Under the pieces are notes generated by a model. It saw only the letters and a list, made by a program, of their open reading frames with translations, was not told the DNA's origin and did no database searches. From Candidatus Carbonibacillus altaicus (GTDB taxonomy: Bacteria > Bacillota > Bacilli > Thermicanales > DSM-22653), in the NCBI GenBank assembly GCA_003050645.1, contig PEBX01000003.1:1-64000 (forward strand): DNA of 64,000 nucleotides. The letters are read 5' to 3'. Below are positions 8,617 to 17,428 of this stretch, piece by piece. Both the position numbers and the translations under genes were made by a program. Within the stretch, counting starts at the first letter, position 1. Every line of letters starts with the position of its first letter.

Positions 8617-10593
8617 ATGGAAGCGCTTGCCATATTGTCCCCCAAAGATATTCATCAAAGACAAAAAGAATTAGCGGGAGCGTGGGAACAGTACGTCAGC
8701 AACCGTACCATCGCTACAAAACTTCGGCTGACCATTGTCGAATCGTGGAAGCGGAGCAGTCAACTAGGTGTACGCCCCCAGCAAAAAAAGGCCAAATTTA
8801 TTTCGCCGCTCGAAGAAACAATCGAATGGCGCAATCAATCAGAATTCTTCGCCATGGCCATTCCTATCCTCGAACATATGACGGAGCAAGTGAGCAATAC
8901 GTATCACCTGCTCACCTTAACAGATGCGAATGGCCGAATCATTTATCTTAATGGTGACCGATCCATACTCAAGAAAGCTGAAAAAATGGCTTTTACACTC
9001 GGGGCAGATTGGAGTGAAGCGTCTGTCGGCACCAATGCCATCGGTACAGCGCTCCATATTAAGGAAGCCTTACAGGTATTCAGCTATGAGCATTTTGCAC
9101 AAGGGGCTCATGATTGGGTGTGCTCGGCAGCCCCCGTAAAAGATCCTTTAACCGGTGACATCTTGGGCATCATCGATTTAACCGCACCATACGAATATGC
9201 TCAACCTCATACTTTAAGCACGGCACAAATGATCTCAGTCTCAATACAAAAAGAATATTTACGTCTTTCTAACGCTTACCGTGCTCATATTATAGAGGTT
9301 TTCTTGAAAGCCAAAAGACGTTGGCCTAAGGAAACGATTTGGGTACTAGATAAATCTTTTCAACTGATTACATTTAACCAGAACGCTCAAGACATCATGC
9401 ATGAAAAATACAATCCATTGCCTTTTAAACAAATACAACAAAGATTGCTTGAGTTATATCTAGAAGATCCCCAGGAAGAAAAAAGCATCAAGCTAAAAGA
9501 ATTCCAGATTGAATTACTCGTCAAGTCTATTGTGATGAAAAATGAACGCATCGGATATCTGATCCTTATACGAAAGATGGAAGGATCGCTGTATCAGGAT
9601 TTTCAACTAGATAGGAACCATCGTGAAAAACCGTGGTCCAACATCATTGGCCACTCGCCACAAATTAAAGACATCATCAGTCGAGCTCAGACAGTCGCCT
9701 CCACAGATGTTCCTGTTTTACTCACTGGAGAAAGCGGTTCTGGTAAAGAACTATTTGCCCGAGCCATTCACGAGACCAGCACTCGGCGGCATAAGCCGTT
9801 TATTGCTGTCAATATTGCCTCAATTCCTAAAGAATTAATTGCCAGTGAACTGTTCGGTTATGCACCTTATGCATTTACAGGGGCCCATCACCGCGGCAAA
9901 AAAGGTAAATTTGAAGAAGCGCAGGGTGGTACGATCTTCCTTGATGAAATTGGTGATATGCCATTGGATGTGCAAGTTTATCTTTTACGCGTTCTACAAG
10001 AAAAAGAGATTGTACGCCTTGGGGCGTCACAAAATATATCCATTGACGTACGTGTTGTTGCAGCGACGCATCAAAAACTTACAGAACTCGTTGAGAAAGG
10101 TTTTTTTCGACTCGATTTGTTTTATCGTCTCAATGTTGTTGAGCTTGCACTCCCGCCTTTACGTGAGCGAGACAGCGATTTAATGGAATTGGCTTACTAT
10201 TTCTTAGAACGTTTTAGCCAACAGTACGGAAAGCCTATTCATGATTTCTCAGTAGACGTTAAACAATTTTTTCAATCTTACCCCTGGCCGGGTAATATTC
10301 GAGAACTTCAAAATACGATTGAACATGCTGTCATTTTTTCCGCTAACCATATCATCGAAATCCAAGATTTGCCAGAACACCTTAAAAGTGCGATAGAAAA
10401 AAAGAAGCATGTACAAAATACTCAGATGTCTGACCCTTTACTCGACCCGCTACAATTAGAAGAAAAAAGGCTTTTGCAGTACTGGATTCAAAAGACCGCT
10501 GGAAATATTAGCGAGGTAGCACGACAACTGAACCGTTCACGCGCTACGATATATAGAAAAATTAAACAGTACGGGCTTGCTCACTCAGATTAA
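8617..10593 (+). CDS. acxR: sigma-54-dependent activator of acetone carboxylase genes (AcoR/AcxR-like)
   Basis: A 658-residue bacterial enhancer-binding protein. An N-terminal sensory part with a GAF-like domain (about 80-215, including SVGTNAIGTAL) is followed by a linker (215-340) and an AAA+ domain with Walker A GESGSGKE (371-378), the sigma-54-contacting loop as YAFTGA (418-423) instead of GAFTGA, and Walker B with DEIGD (443-447). A Fis-type helix-turn-helix ends the protein (about 615-655). There is no receiver domain, so it probably senses a small molecule such as acetone or a derivative. Start ATG follows AGGAGGTG. Divergent orientation next to a consensus sigma-54 promoter supports the acxR assignment; an acetoin-type AcoR is the alternative by sequence alone. 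Confidence 0.85.
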   Translation: MEALAILSPKDIHQRQKELAGAWEQYVSNRTIATKLRLTIVESWKRSSQLGVRPQQKKAKFISPLEETIEWRNQSEFFAMAIPILEHMTEQVSNTYHLLTLTDANGRIIYLNGDRSILKKAEKMAFTLGADWSEASVGTNAIGTALHIKEALQVFSYEHFAQGAHDWVCSAAPVKDPLTGDILGIIDLTAPYEYAQPHTLSTAQMISVSIQKEYLRLSNAYRAHIIEVFLKAKRRWPKETIWVLDKSFQLITFNQNAQDIMHEKYNPLPFKQIQQRLLELYLEDPQEEKSIKLKEFQIELLVKSIVMKNERIGYLILIRKMEGSLYQDFQLDRNHREKPWSNIIGHSPQIKDIISRAQTVASTDVPVLLTGESGSGKELFARAIHETSTRRHKPFIAVNIASIPKELIASELFGYAPYAFTGAHHRGKKGKFEEAQGGTIFLDEIGDMPLDVQVYLLRVLQEKEIVRLGASQNISIDVRVVAATHQKLTELVEKGFFRLDLFYRLNVVELALPPLRERDSDLMELAYYFLERFSQQYGKPIHDFSVDVKQFFQSYPWPGNIRELQNTIEHAVIFSANHIIEIQDLPEHLKSAIEKKKHVQNTQMSDPLLDPLQLEEKRLLQYWIQKTAGNISEVARQLNRSRATIYRKIKQYGLAHSD

Positions 10594-10653
10594 GATCAGC
10601 ATGGGATCAAAAATTTTACTTATATCATCGAAGCATAGGGAAGTTAAGGCAAA

Positions 10654-10681
10654 TAAAAAAGGGCAGGTTTGTGTTCCTGCC
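10654..10681 (-). terminator. Rho-independent terminator of the peptidase remnant
   Basis: A 6-base G/C-rich stem (10662-10667 with 10676-10681) is followed on the minus strand by a run of six T residues. It lies 47 bases after the stop of the pepF-like remnant and is oriented to terminate it. It is not oriented for acxR. Confidence 0.75.
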
Positions 10682-10727
10682 ATCGCATGAGATGTTATCA
10701 AGACAATCAATTTGCTTGAAAATATTT

Positions 10728-10886
10728 CTATACTGCGTCTGTCATTGACTTCATCATCGTCTCCAGTTGAGCCAACTTCTTTTCAAAAAGTTCCAGCGCC
10801 GCGAGAATCGGCTCCTTAGAACGCATATCGACGCCTGCCATGTTTAATACCTCGAGCGGTGGAGCGCTTTTCCTTTCGCCTGCCAT
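10728..10886 (-). pseudogene. C-terminal remnant of an M3-family oligoendopeptidase (PepF-like)
   Basis: A 52-codon minus-strand frame too short for an ordinary gene encodes a tail strongly resembling the C-terminus of oligoendopeptidase F: PPLEVLNMAGVDM, then a KEPILAALELFEKKLAQLE helix. Full PepF proteins are about 600 residues with an HExxH zinc motif, absent here. A TAA stop lies directly upstream of the ATG and no ribosome site is seen, so this is the end of a gene whose body was deleted. Its own terminator persists at 10654-10681. The rest of 10594-10905 is empty. Confidence 0.65.
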
Positions 10887-10905
10887 TTAGTCCAGTTTTT
10901 CGTTT

Positions 10906-11679
10906 TTAGTTTAACAGCGCTATCACTTCATGAATCCTGTTTTGGGCTTCTCGTTCTCCCGCTTCAATACACTCCCTCGTTCTGCTGATGTCGAAGGCGA
11001 AAATATGCCCCACCTCCGGCCGAAACACCACATCCGCATACCTGAGATTGGTGCGGCGTTGAACCGTGGTCATAATCGTAAAAGAACGGTAGACCACTTC
11101 GAAAAGATTGCGCGGTTCCTGTTCTTCATGCTCTCTTTCGACATCCACGGCAAGGACCACATTCATTCCCGCCTCGCGCACCAGGTCGGCCGGAAGGTTA
11201 TTCAAAACCCCCCCGTCCACCAACACTTTGCCCTGATAATGAACGGGAGAGAAAATACCCGGAACCGATGTGGTGGCCCGAATGGCTAAAACAAGGCTCC
11301 CTTCTTCAAAAACAAAAACATTTCCCTTCATCAGATCAACCGATACCGCCCGAAACGGTATTTTCAGATCCTCGATGCGAATGTCACCAAACCCTTTTTG
11401 TTCCAAAAAATGAATCAACATGGCATATATTTTATTTCCGGCAAAGATCCCGTTCTTGTGAAATCCGATATCTACAAACCGATAAGAAGGGGTGTTCAGA
11501 ACAAATTCCTCGATTTCCTCGATGTCAATACCGGCGGCAACCAATCCTCCAATTGCACCGCCCATGCTGGTACCGACGATAAAATCTATCGGAATTTGAT
11601 GTTTCTTAATTACTTTTAACACGCCAATATGTGCAAGCCCGCGTATTGCCCCGCCACCTAAAGCCAACCCTACTTTCAT
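10906..11679 (-). CDS. patatin-like phospholipase
   Basis: A 257-residue patatin-family serine hydrolase (RssA/YlbK type). It shows the glycine-rich oxyanion motif GGGAIRG near the N-terminus, the nucleophile elbow GTSMGG and the DGG motif with the catalytic aspartate, a Ser-Asp dyad. Such proteins release fatty acids from phospholipids; the physiological substrate is unknown. I chose ATG at 11679 because the protein then begins with the conserved MKVGLALGGG and an AAAGG site lies upstream; a frame extension to 11736 encodes an unconserved leader. It has its own sigma-A promoter. Confidence 0.85.
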   Translation of the reverse strand: MKVGLALGGGAIRGLAHIGVLKVIKKHQIPIDFIVGTSMGGAIGGLVAAGIDIEEIEEFVLNTPSYRFVDIGFHKNGIFAGNKIYAMLIHFLEQKGFGDIRIEDLKIPFRAVSVDLMKGNVFVFEEGSLVLAIRATTSVPGIFSPVHYQGKVLVDGGVLNNLPADLVREAGMNVVLAVDVEREHEEQEPRNLFEVVYRSFTIMTTVQRRTNLRYADVVFRPEVGHIFAFDISRTRECIEAGEREAQNRIHEVIALLN

Positions 11680-11752
11680 GCTTATTCTGCCTTTCTGCCA
11701 TAGAATGTATTGGGAAACCATCACCCAAAAAACCAAAATAAACGCTGTACTA

Positions 11753-11782
11753 AATATATATCCAATTTAAAGCGGTTGTCAA
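11753..11782 (-). promoter_or_regulatory. sigma-A promoter of the patatin gene
   Basis: A perfect TTGACA (11777-11782, minus strand) is followed by an 18-base spacer and TATATT (11753-11758); a shifted TATATA gives a 16-base spacer. It points at the patatin-like gene 75 bases away. The rest of 11680-12043 holds a terminator at 11898-11926 and no gene I can support. Confidence 0.65.
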
Positions 11783-11897
11783 TCAATCATCAAAAACTCC
11801 ATTTGACGCTCTGTCACGAACATGTACGGCTTACAAACAAAGGCAGGCAGCTTTATGCGATGAAGATCACAAAAAACAGGAGCCCCTGCAACACGAT

Positions 11898-11926
11898 AAA
11901 AAGCGGCAGGTTCCGCTACCTGCCGC
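11898..11926 (-). terminator. Rho-independent terminator
   Basis: A perfect 9-base stem (11903-11911 with 11918-11926) with a 6-base loop is followed by five T residues on the minus strand. It probably ends the DoxX-family transcript, whose stop lies 118 bases upstream of it. Confidence 0.75.
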
Positions 11927-12043
11927 CGGGTCAGTATGATCATCGTATACAATGATCGTTCGTAACGCACTTCACTTTGACACTTACATCATATTTAATA
12001 TATACAATCTGTATGCTGGCTTAACGCACACCCACTCAGGCAC

Positions 12044-12541
12044 TTATGCCGAGGCGTGTTTTTTTTGCTGAAAAAACTTTTTAAGATACGGTCGAATCCA
12101 CCGATCCAGACCGATCCTCCCCGCGTTATCAGCAGCGAGCATGATGAGTAAAGCGAGGATGATCATCTGCGGGTTGGTGCTGACCGTACCACTTAACAGA
12201 AAGGAAAAATTCATCACCATGCCAAAAAAGGCAGCGGTAAGCGTCAGCCCGCCTAACATGAGGCCCAGTCCGATCAAAATCTCCCCGATGGGAATGAGTA
12301 CGTTAATAAGTGGAACAGCCGGAAGTGCAACGTGCTCCAAAAACGCTGCCCACCAGCCCTGTACAGCGGGATGATCACCGCCCGTTAAGGTCAAAGCATG
12401 TTTTAAAAATCCGGTCGCATCAAACCCGCTTACCTTTTCTAATCCTGCCATAAGCCACGCGTACCCCAGATACAGCCGCAAGATGAACACGATCGCTGCG
12501 CCCGCTTGATGTTCCTGCCAAAATCTTTTCATCCTTCTCAT
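12044..12541 (-). CDS. DoxX-family membrane protein
   Basis: A 165-residue protein with four predicted membrane helices (around VFILRLYLGYAWLMAGL, PLINVLIPIGEILIGLGLML, LTAAFFGMVMNFSFLLSG and MIILALLIMLAA), typical of the DoxX/TQO small-subunit family. Members take part in thiosulfate:quinone oxidoreductase or in thiol and redox stress responses; no specific role can be assigned here. The start was set at ATG 12541, preceded by AAAGGA; an upstream TTG extension (to 12583) lacks a ribosome site. It is a stand-alone gene between two terminators. Confidence 0.8.
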   Translation of the reverse strand: MRRMKRFWQEHQAGAAIVFILRLYLGYAWLMAGLEKVSGFDATGFLKHALTLTGGDHPAVQGWWAAFLEHVALPAVPLINVLIPIGEILIGLGLMLGGLTLTAAFFGMVMNFSFLLSGTVSTNPQMIILALLIMLAADNAGRIGLDRWIRPYLKKFFQQKKHASA

Positions 12542-12766
12542 CCTTTCTTCCTTTGATTGTCCAAGTGCTGACCCATACCTCAAATGGCGTGGAAACTAGC
12601 TGGGTATACACCTAGACATATTTGTGATTCATTTCACATCTGAGGGTTTGTTCTTCCCTCACCTTTACTATACAATATTCTATGTCCTTCGTATAGGGTT
12701 TTTCTCTCATATTCAACAAATTGTCATAACCATCAAAACGATTCACAAGTTGTTCACAGATCATAT

Positions 12767-12806
12767 AAAAATGCATGACCTGATCGCGCGTTAACGATCA
12801 GGTCAT
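12767..12806 (-). terminator. Rho-independent terminator of the ABC exporter operon
   Basis: A perfect 12-base stem (12775-12786 with 12795-12806), an 8-base loop and a five-T run on the minus strand lie 14 bases beyond the stop codon of the second ABC exporter gene. Confidence 0.85.
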
Positions 12807-12820
12807 CGTGAAATCTCTCT

Positions 12821-14761
12821 TTAGCTTGCTTCCACCGTTTCGGACTGAAACTGGCTTAGATATAAGCGCGCATAAAAACCATTTTTCTCTATGAGTTCGC
12901 GGTGCGTTCCCTGTTCGACGATCTTTCCTTCGTTCATGACCAGAATCGTATCCGCAGACTCAATCGTTGACAAGCGATGGGCAATAATAAAACTTGTCCG
13001 TCCTTCCATAAGGTGGGCCAGAGCCTCTTGGACCATACGCTCCGTTCGGGTATCGACGCTGGATGTCGCTTCGTCAAAGATAAGAACCGGTGGATCGACG
13101 AGAAGGGCACGGGCAATGGTCAAAAGCTGGCGCTCACCGCTGGAAAGACTCATCCCTTCTTCATCGATTTTCGTCTCATACCCGCTCGGTAACGTTTGAA
13201 TAAAATCGTGCGCTCGGGCTGCCTTGGCTGCGGCGATCACCTCTTCCATCGTCGCTTCGGGTTTGCCGTAAGCGATATTGTCACGAATCGTCCCTTCAAA
13301 AAGCCATGTATCCTGAAGCACCATGGCAAACTGCCGGCGCAAAAAATCCCGCGGGTAGGCGCGAAGATCCATTCGATCCAAAAGAATGCGTCCGGACTGT
13401 ACATCATAAAAGCGCATGAGTAGATTGACGAGCGTTGTCTTGCCTGCTCCGGTCGGCCCGACAATGGCTACCCGCTCGCCGGGCTGCGCCACAAAACTGA
13501 GATTTTCAATAAGCGGTCGATCCGCCTCATAGCGAAACGCCACTTGGTCAAAGATGACTTCACCACGTACACGCTTAAAAGGAGGAGCTGTTAATTCATC
13601 CGCTGCTTCTTCCGGAAAATCGAGAAATTCAAACACGCGCTCCGCTGAAGCGACCGTCGATTGAATGACGTTGGCGATATTCGCTGTTTGCGTAATGGGT
13701 TGGTTAAACTGCCGCGCATACTGTATAAACGCTTGCACATCCCCAATCAAAAGACGCCCACTGGCCACAAAAAGCGCGCCGACCACAGCGATGAGGACAT
13801 ACCCAAGGTTCGTTACCAGCGTCATCACCGGCCAGATGAGACCGGAGATGAACTGCGCTCGAAAACCAGATTGATAAAGCGCTTCATTTTGTTCAGAGAA
13901 TGCTTCTTCTCGTTGTTTTTCCAAGCCAAAAGCCCGAACCACCGTTAATCCGGAAAAAGACTCTTCAATGGTTGCATTTAACAGACCGAGCGCGCGTTGT
14001 TGAGACACAAAAAATGCTTGCGCGCGTGGCGCGATCTGGCGAATCGCAAAAAAACTAAGCGGCAGCGTGATGAGCGCAACGAGCGTTAACGTCGGTGAAA
14101 TCCAAAGCATCATGACCAGCATACCCAGAAGGGATGTCAGGGCCACCACCATTTGTACAAGACTCTGTTGAAACGTTGTCGCAACGTTATCCAAATCGTT
14201 GACCATGCGCGATAAAAGATCCCCATGGGGATGCCGGTCAAAACGTTCCATCGGCAAACGTTCCAGCTTACTGGAAAGGCGTTGACGTAAGCGATAAACG
14301 ATTTTTTGAGACATACCTGCCAGTAAGAATTGTTGTAAATACGTAAAGAGCGAAGAAAAAACATACAGTCCGAGTAAAATCATAAGAATGCGCCCGATAC
14401 CACTCATATCCCATGGTGCCGCCTCACCTTTTTGCATCGCAACCATGCCTTGAAACAAAATCGTCGTGATATTACCAATCAATTTAGGGGCTATAATCGA
14501 AAAAACGGTCCCTAATATAGCAAATAGAAATACCAAAGTAAGCCTTAGACGATACGGTTTTAGATAACCGAGCAGTCGTCTTAACGTACCCCGAAAGTCT
14601 TTCGCTTTCTCTGGAGGACGCATCATCGACATCCCCCCACCGACAGGTGGCCCGCCCGGTCGAGGCCCGCCAAAGCCTGGGCGCGACATGCCTGCACCTT
14701 TTTCTTCTGTTTCATTGAAGGTGCCTGGTGCACGGCGGATATGTCCTTTTTCTTCAGCCAC
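12821..14761 (-). CDS. heterodimeric ABC exporter subunit with canonical ATPase motifs (BmrD/LmrD-like)
   Basis: A 646-residue ABC half-exporter: a glycine/proline-rich N-terminal tail, six membrane helices, then a nucleotide-binding domain. Walker A GPTGAGKT, Walker B IFDEATSSVD with the catalytic Glu, and an intact switch His (AHRLST) are present. Its signature reads LSSGE instead of LSGGE. In heterodimeric exporters the weak signature pairs with the degenerate Walker B of the partner, here the gene just upstream (9-base gap between the full frames). The likely role is drug or lipid efflux; the substrate is unknown. Start GTG 14761 was chosen for AAAGGTG at good spacing; ATG 14794 has no ribosome site and ATG 14689 is another option. 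Confidence 0.88.
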   Translation of the reverse strand: MAEEKGHIRRAPGTFNETEEKGAGMSRPGFGGPRPGGPPVGGGMSMMRPPEKAKDFRGTLRRLLGYLKPYRLRLTLVFLFAILGTVFSIIAPKLIGNITTILFQGMVAMQKGEAAPWDMSGIGRILMILLGLYVFSSLFTYLQQFLLAGMSQKIVYRLRQRLSSKLERLPMERFDRHPHGDLLSRMVNDLDNVATTFQQSLVQMVVALTSLLGMLVMMLWISPTLTLVALITLPLSFFAIRQIAPRAQAFFVSQQRALGLLNATIEESFSGLTVVRAFGLEKQREEAFSEQNEALYQSGFRAQFISGLIWPVMTLVTNLGYVLIAVVGALFVASGRLLIGDVQAFIQYARQFNQPITQTANIANVIQSTVASAERVFEFLDFPEEAADELTAPPFKRVRGEVIFDQVAFRYEADRPLIENLSFVAQPGERVAIVGPTGAGKTTLVNLLMRFYDVQSGRILLDRMDLRAYPRDFLRRQFAMVLQDTWLFEGTIRDNIAYGKPEATMEEVIAAAKAARAHDFIQTLPSGYETKIDEEGMSLSSGERQLLTIARALLVDPPVLIFDEATSSVDTRTERMVQEALAHLMEGRTSFIIAHRLSTIESADTILVMNEGKIVEQGTHRELIEKNGFYARLYLSQFQSETVEAS

Positions 14762-14803
14762 GTATATCACCTTTTCCTTTCCGATCAAGCACATGTTGAC
14801 GCG

Positions 14804-16585
14804 TTAAGCGGACGAGACACTTGTTTGGCTCTGTACAATTTCTCGATACACAGAAGATGTTTGCAGAAGACTTTCATGCCGCCCGATACCAGCGACACGT
14901 CCATGTTCTAAAACGATGATTTGGTCCGCCTCACGGATTGTACTCGTGCGCTGAGCGACCCAAAGCTGCGTTTTATGTTTTAAATAAGTTTTTAATGCCT
15001 GCCGGAGCGCAAGATCCGTGCGATAATCGAGAGCAGAAAAACTGTCATCAAACATATACAGTGCAGCCGGTCGAACAATGGCCCGAGCAATCGCTAAACG
15101 TTGTTTCTGACCACCCGAAAAATTTTTCCCTCCACGTTCGACATACGTATCATACCCATCGGGTAACGTTCGGATAAAAGCATCAGCTTGCGCAACCTCT
15201 GCTGCCTTCTCAACGGATTCCCGCGTTGCGTCCTTATAACCAGCAGCGATATTTTCAAAAATTGTCCCTGAAAATAAAAATGTTTGCTGTGGCACATAGC
15301 CGATTAAAGAACGCAACCGTTCCAATGGTATCTCACGTATATCTTGATCGTTCAACGTAATCCGTCCATGCGTCACTTCATAAAAGCGAAGGAGAAGGTG
15401 AAGAAGTGTTGATTTACCTGATCCCGTTCCACCAATGATTGCCGTGACCTGTCCCGGTTCAATCGAAAAACTCACATCTTCTAAAACAGCCCGTTCCGCA
15501 CCAGGATAGCGAAACGTAACAGACTCAAAACGAAAACGATATACCTTATCTTCCGGCTGTGCGTATTCAAACACGACAGTTGGTGTGGGATGCGTGGACT
15601 CCGACGGTAGGGACGGTGATAAAGACACTGGTTCTGACATCGTCGGACGATAAGACAAAACTTCTGCAATGCGGCCCATTGAGACACTGGCTCGCGGCAA
15701 CATAAAGACGATCATCGTCATCATCATCAGCGCTCCAAGGATCAGCATCGCATACTGGATAAAAGCCATCAAAGCGCCAACCTGAAGTGCACCCGATGAG
15801 ATGCGAACCGCTCCAACCCATAAAATCGCTACCATTGAGACGTTCATAATGAGCATCATCAGTGGAGACATGGTTGCCATGAGGATACTCACTTGAATCG
15901 ACGTCTTCATAACTTTCTCGCTCATGGCATCAATTGCTTTTTTCTCATCTTTTTCACGAGCAAACGCACGAATGACCCGCACACCGCTTAAATACTGCCG
16001 CACAATTCGATTCAGACCATCCAAACGTTCCTGCATCTTTTTAAAAAGTGGAAGGGCGCGTCTCAAGATCCACACAATCACGATCATAAGCAGTGGCAAC
16101 GTACCGAGTAACACAAGTGATAACGAACGGTCCATGCTGATCGCCATGATCACACCGCCCACCGCCATCAGCGGTGCTCGGACCATCATCCTGAGGCTCA
16201 TCAAGAGCATTTGCTGAACTTGCGTCATATCGTTCGTCGCTCTTGTGATTAACGTCGATGTGCCAAACACTTGAAGATCTTGTTGAGGCAAGGTGAGGAC
16301 GTGGTGAAAAAGGCGTGTTCTTAGAGTCTGACCAAACTTCGCTGCCACTCGCGACGAGAGTAAGCCAGAGAAGACCGAGAAAATGAGTTCCAGTATGGTA
16401 ATCCCAAGCATCCATGCACCTATTTTTAAGATATAAGGAATATCACCGCGTACAATCCCTTGATCGACAATCGTCGCCAGAAGTGTCGGAAGGAGAAGCT
16501 CCATCATCGTCGCACTTAAGGTTAGAAAGACGATGAGAACAATCCAAAAACGGTCAGGTTTAAGCATCTTCAATAAAAGTGCCAA
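14804..16585 (-). CDS. heterodimeric ABC exporter subunit with degenerate ATPase site (BmrC/LmrC-like)
   Basis: A 593-residue ABC half-exporter with six membrane helices and a C-terminal nucleotide-binding domain. Walker A GGTGSGKST and signature FSGGQ are intact, but Walker B reads MFDDSFSALD (Asp replaces the catalytic Glu) and the switch histidine is Gln (VAQRTSTI). This is the pattern of the degenerate-site subunit in TM287/288, BmrCD and LmrCD. TTG start at 16585 follows GGGAGG at 9 bases. It is first in a two-gene operon driven by the promoter at 16646-16675. Confidence 0.88.
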   Translation of the reverse strand: MALLLKMLKPDRFWIVLIVFLTLSATMMELLLPTLLATIVDQGIVRGDIPYILKIGAWMLGITILELIFSVFSGLLSSRVAAKFGQTLRTRLFHHVLTLPQQDLQVFGTSTLITRATNDMTQVQQMLLMSLRMMVRAPLMAVGGVIMAISMDRSLSLVLLGTLPLLMIVIVWILRRALPLFKKMQERLDGLNRIVRQYLSGVRVIRAFAREKDEKKAIDAMSEKVMKTSIQVSILMATMSPLMMLIMNVSMVAILWVGAVRISSGALQVGALMAFIQYAMLILGALMMMTMIVFMLPRASVSMGRIAEVLSYRPTMSEPVSLSPSLPSESTHPTPTVVFEYAQPEDKVYRFRFESVTFRYPGAERAVLEDVSFSIEPGQVTAIIGGTGSGKSTLLHLLLRFYEVTHGRITLNDQDIREIPLERLRSLIGYVPQQTFLFSGTIFENIAAGYKDATRESVEKAAEVAQADAFIRTLPDGYDTYVERGGKNFSGGQKQRLAIARAIVRPAALYMFDDSFSALDYRTDLALRQALKTYLKHKTQLWVAQRTSTIREADQIIVLEHGRVAGIGRHESLLQTSSVYREIVQSQTSVSSA

Positions 16586-16645
16586 AATATTTTTCCTCCC
16601 TACCCCATAAACATCAGCAGAGACGTCACTAGGTTATTTAACTTG

Positions 16646-16675
16646 ATTATATAATTGATCATTCGCTTTTAGCAA
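16646..16675 (-). promoter_or_regulatory. sigma-A promoter of the ABC exporter operon
   Basis: On the minus strand TTGCTA (16670-16675) is followed by an 18-base spacer and a perfect TATAAT (16646-16651), 60 bases before the TTG start of the first exporter gene. The remainder of 16586-16933 contains the terminator at 16749-16792 and no gene. Confidence 0.6.
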
Positions 16676-16748
16676 ACGGAATGCGTCAAACATAATGACA
16701 GGGTTGTTCATTGCGAAATGGATGATGTGTCGATTTAAAAAAGGACAT

Positions 16749-16792
16749 AAAAAACACGGATATTCTTTCTGTTAAAAAAGAATCCCATGTGT
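16749..16792 (-). terminator. probable terminator of the DUF441 gene
   Basis: An imperfect long stem (16754-16768 with 16777-16792, one side carrying a small bulge) is followed by six T residues on the minus strand. It lies about 140 bases after the DUF441 stop and would end the polC-DUF441 transcript. Confidence 0.55.
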
Positions 16793-16933
16793 ATCTTGTT
16801 ATTTTTCTTTCATGAACAAAGATCCTAACTGACTCAGTGATGAGAACCCATCTCTGTTTAAGCTAAATTATTGTGAAAACAATTTTCCTACGCCATAAAT
16901 TTTTTCCAAAATCACAATAAAAACTACAACAGA

Positions 16934-17413
16934 TTAACGCAGCAAACCAACCATCTGCAGAAAGGCGAGCAAAAGTGCTAAAAGACCGGCGGCGATCAGT
17001 GGACCGACGGGTACACCGCGAAAAAAAGCAACGCCCAAGATGGACCCGATCAATAAGCCAAAAACAACCAGCGGTTCAGCTTTCATCAAGCCTACGCCTC
17101 TACTGGCAATCCAACTGGTCAGTGCACCGACCATCACCGCGAGTAGCAGGGTGGGACGTCGAAACAATTCACTGATCGTCTGAACCGACACCTTCCCTGA
17201 AGCCAAAGGGGCCATCACAGCAACGATTAAAAGGGTGATCGCCAGATCGACACCATAACGTTCGATGAAGTTAAAAAGCATATGATTGGACAAAAAGCGA
17301 ATCACAATCAAAAGGAGGGCTGCAATGGCCAGAGCATGGTTCCGGCCAAGCCAGCCCAACACAGCCAATCCAACAAAGATAAGCAATGGGGTATCCCAGC
17401 TCCAGCCCTTCAA
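16934..17413 (-). CDS. DUF441 (UPF0756) family membrane protein
   Basis: A 159-residue, very hydrophobic protein with about five membrane segments, matching DUF441/UPF0756 (YeaL in Escherichia coli, YtwI in Bacillus) in length and pattern, including the conserved SRGVGLM and GVPVGPLIAAG stretches. The function is unknown. Start TTG at 17413 is preceded by AAGGAG at 8 bases. It begins 15 bases after the polC stop and is probably translated from the polC mRNA, an unusual pairing I cannot explain functionally. Confidence 0.85.
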   Translation of the reverse strand: MKGWSWDTPLLIFVGLAVLGWLGRNHALAIAALLLIVIRFLSNHMLFNFIERYGVDLAITLLIVAVMAPLASGKVSVQTISELFRRPTLLLAVMVGALTSWIASRGVGLMKAEPLVVFGLLIGSILGVAFFRGVPVGPLIAAGLLALLLAFLQMVGLLR

Positions 17414-17428
17414 TGCAACTGCTCCTTT

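Noticed and set aside
8616-8632. CcpA (cre)-like sequence around the acxR start codon
   Set aside because: The AAGCGCTT core fits, but spacing to the outer bases is off by one and the sequence is fully explained as the first acxR codons.
11779-11970. 63-codon minus-strand reading frame downstream of the DoxX gene
   Set aside because: A strong terminator (11898-11926) lies inside it, there is no good ribosome site, and no family is recognisable.
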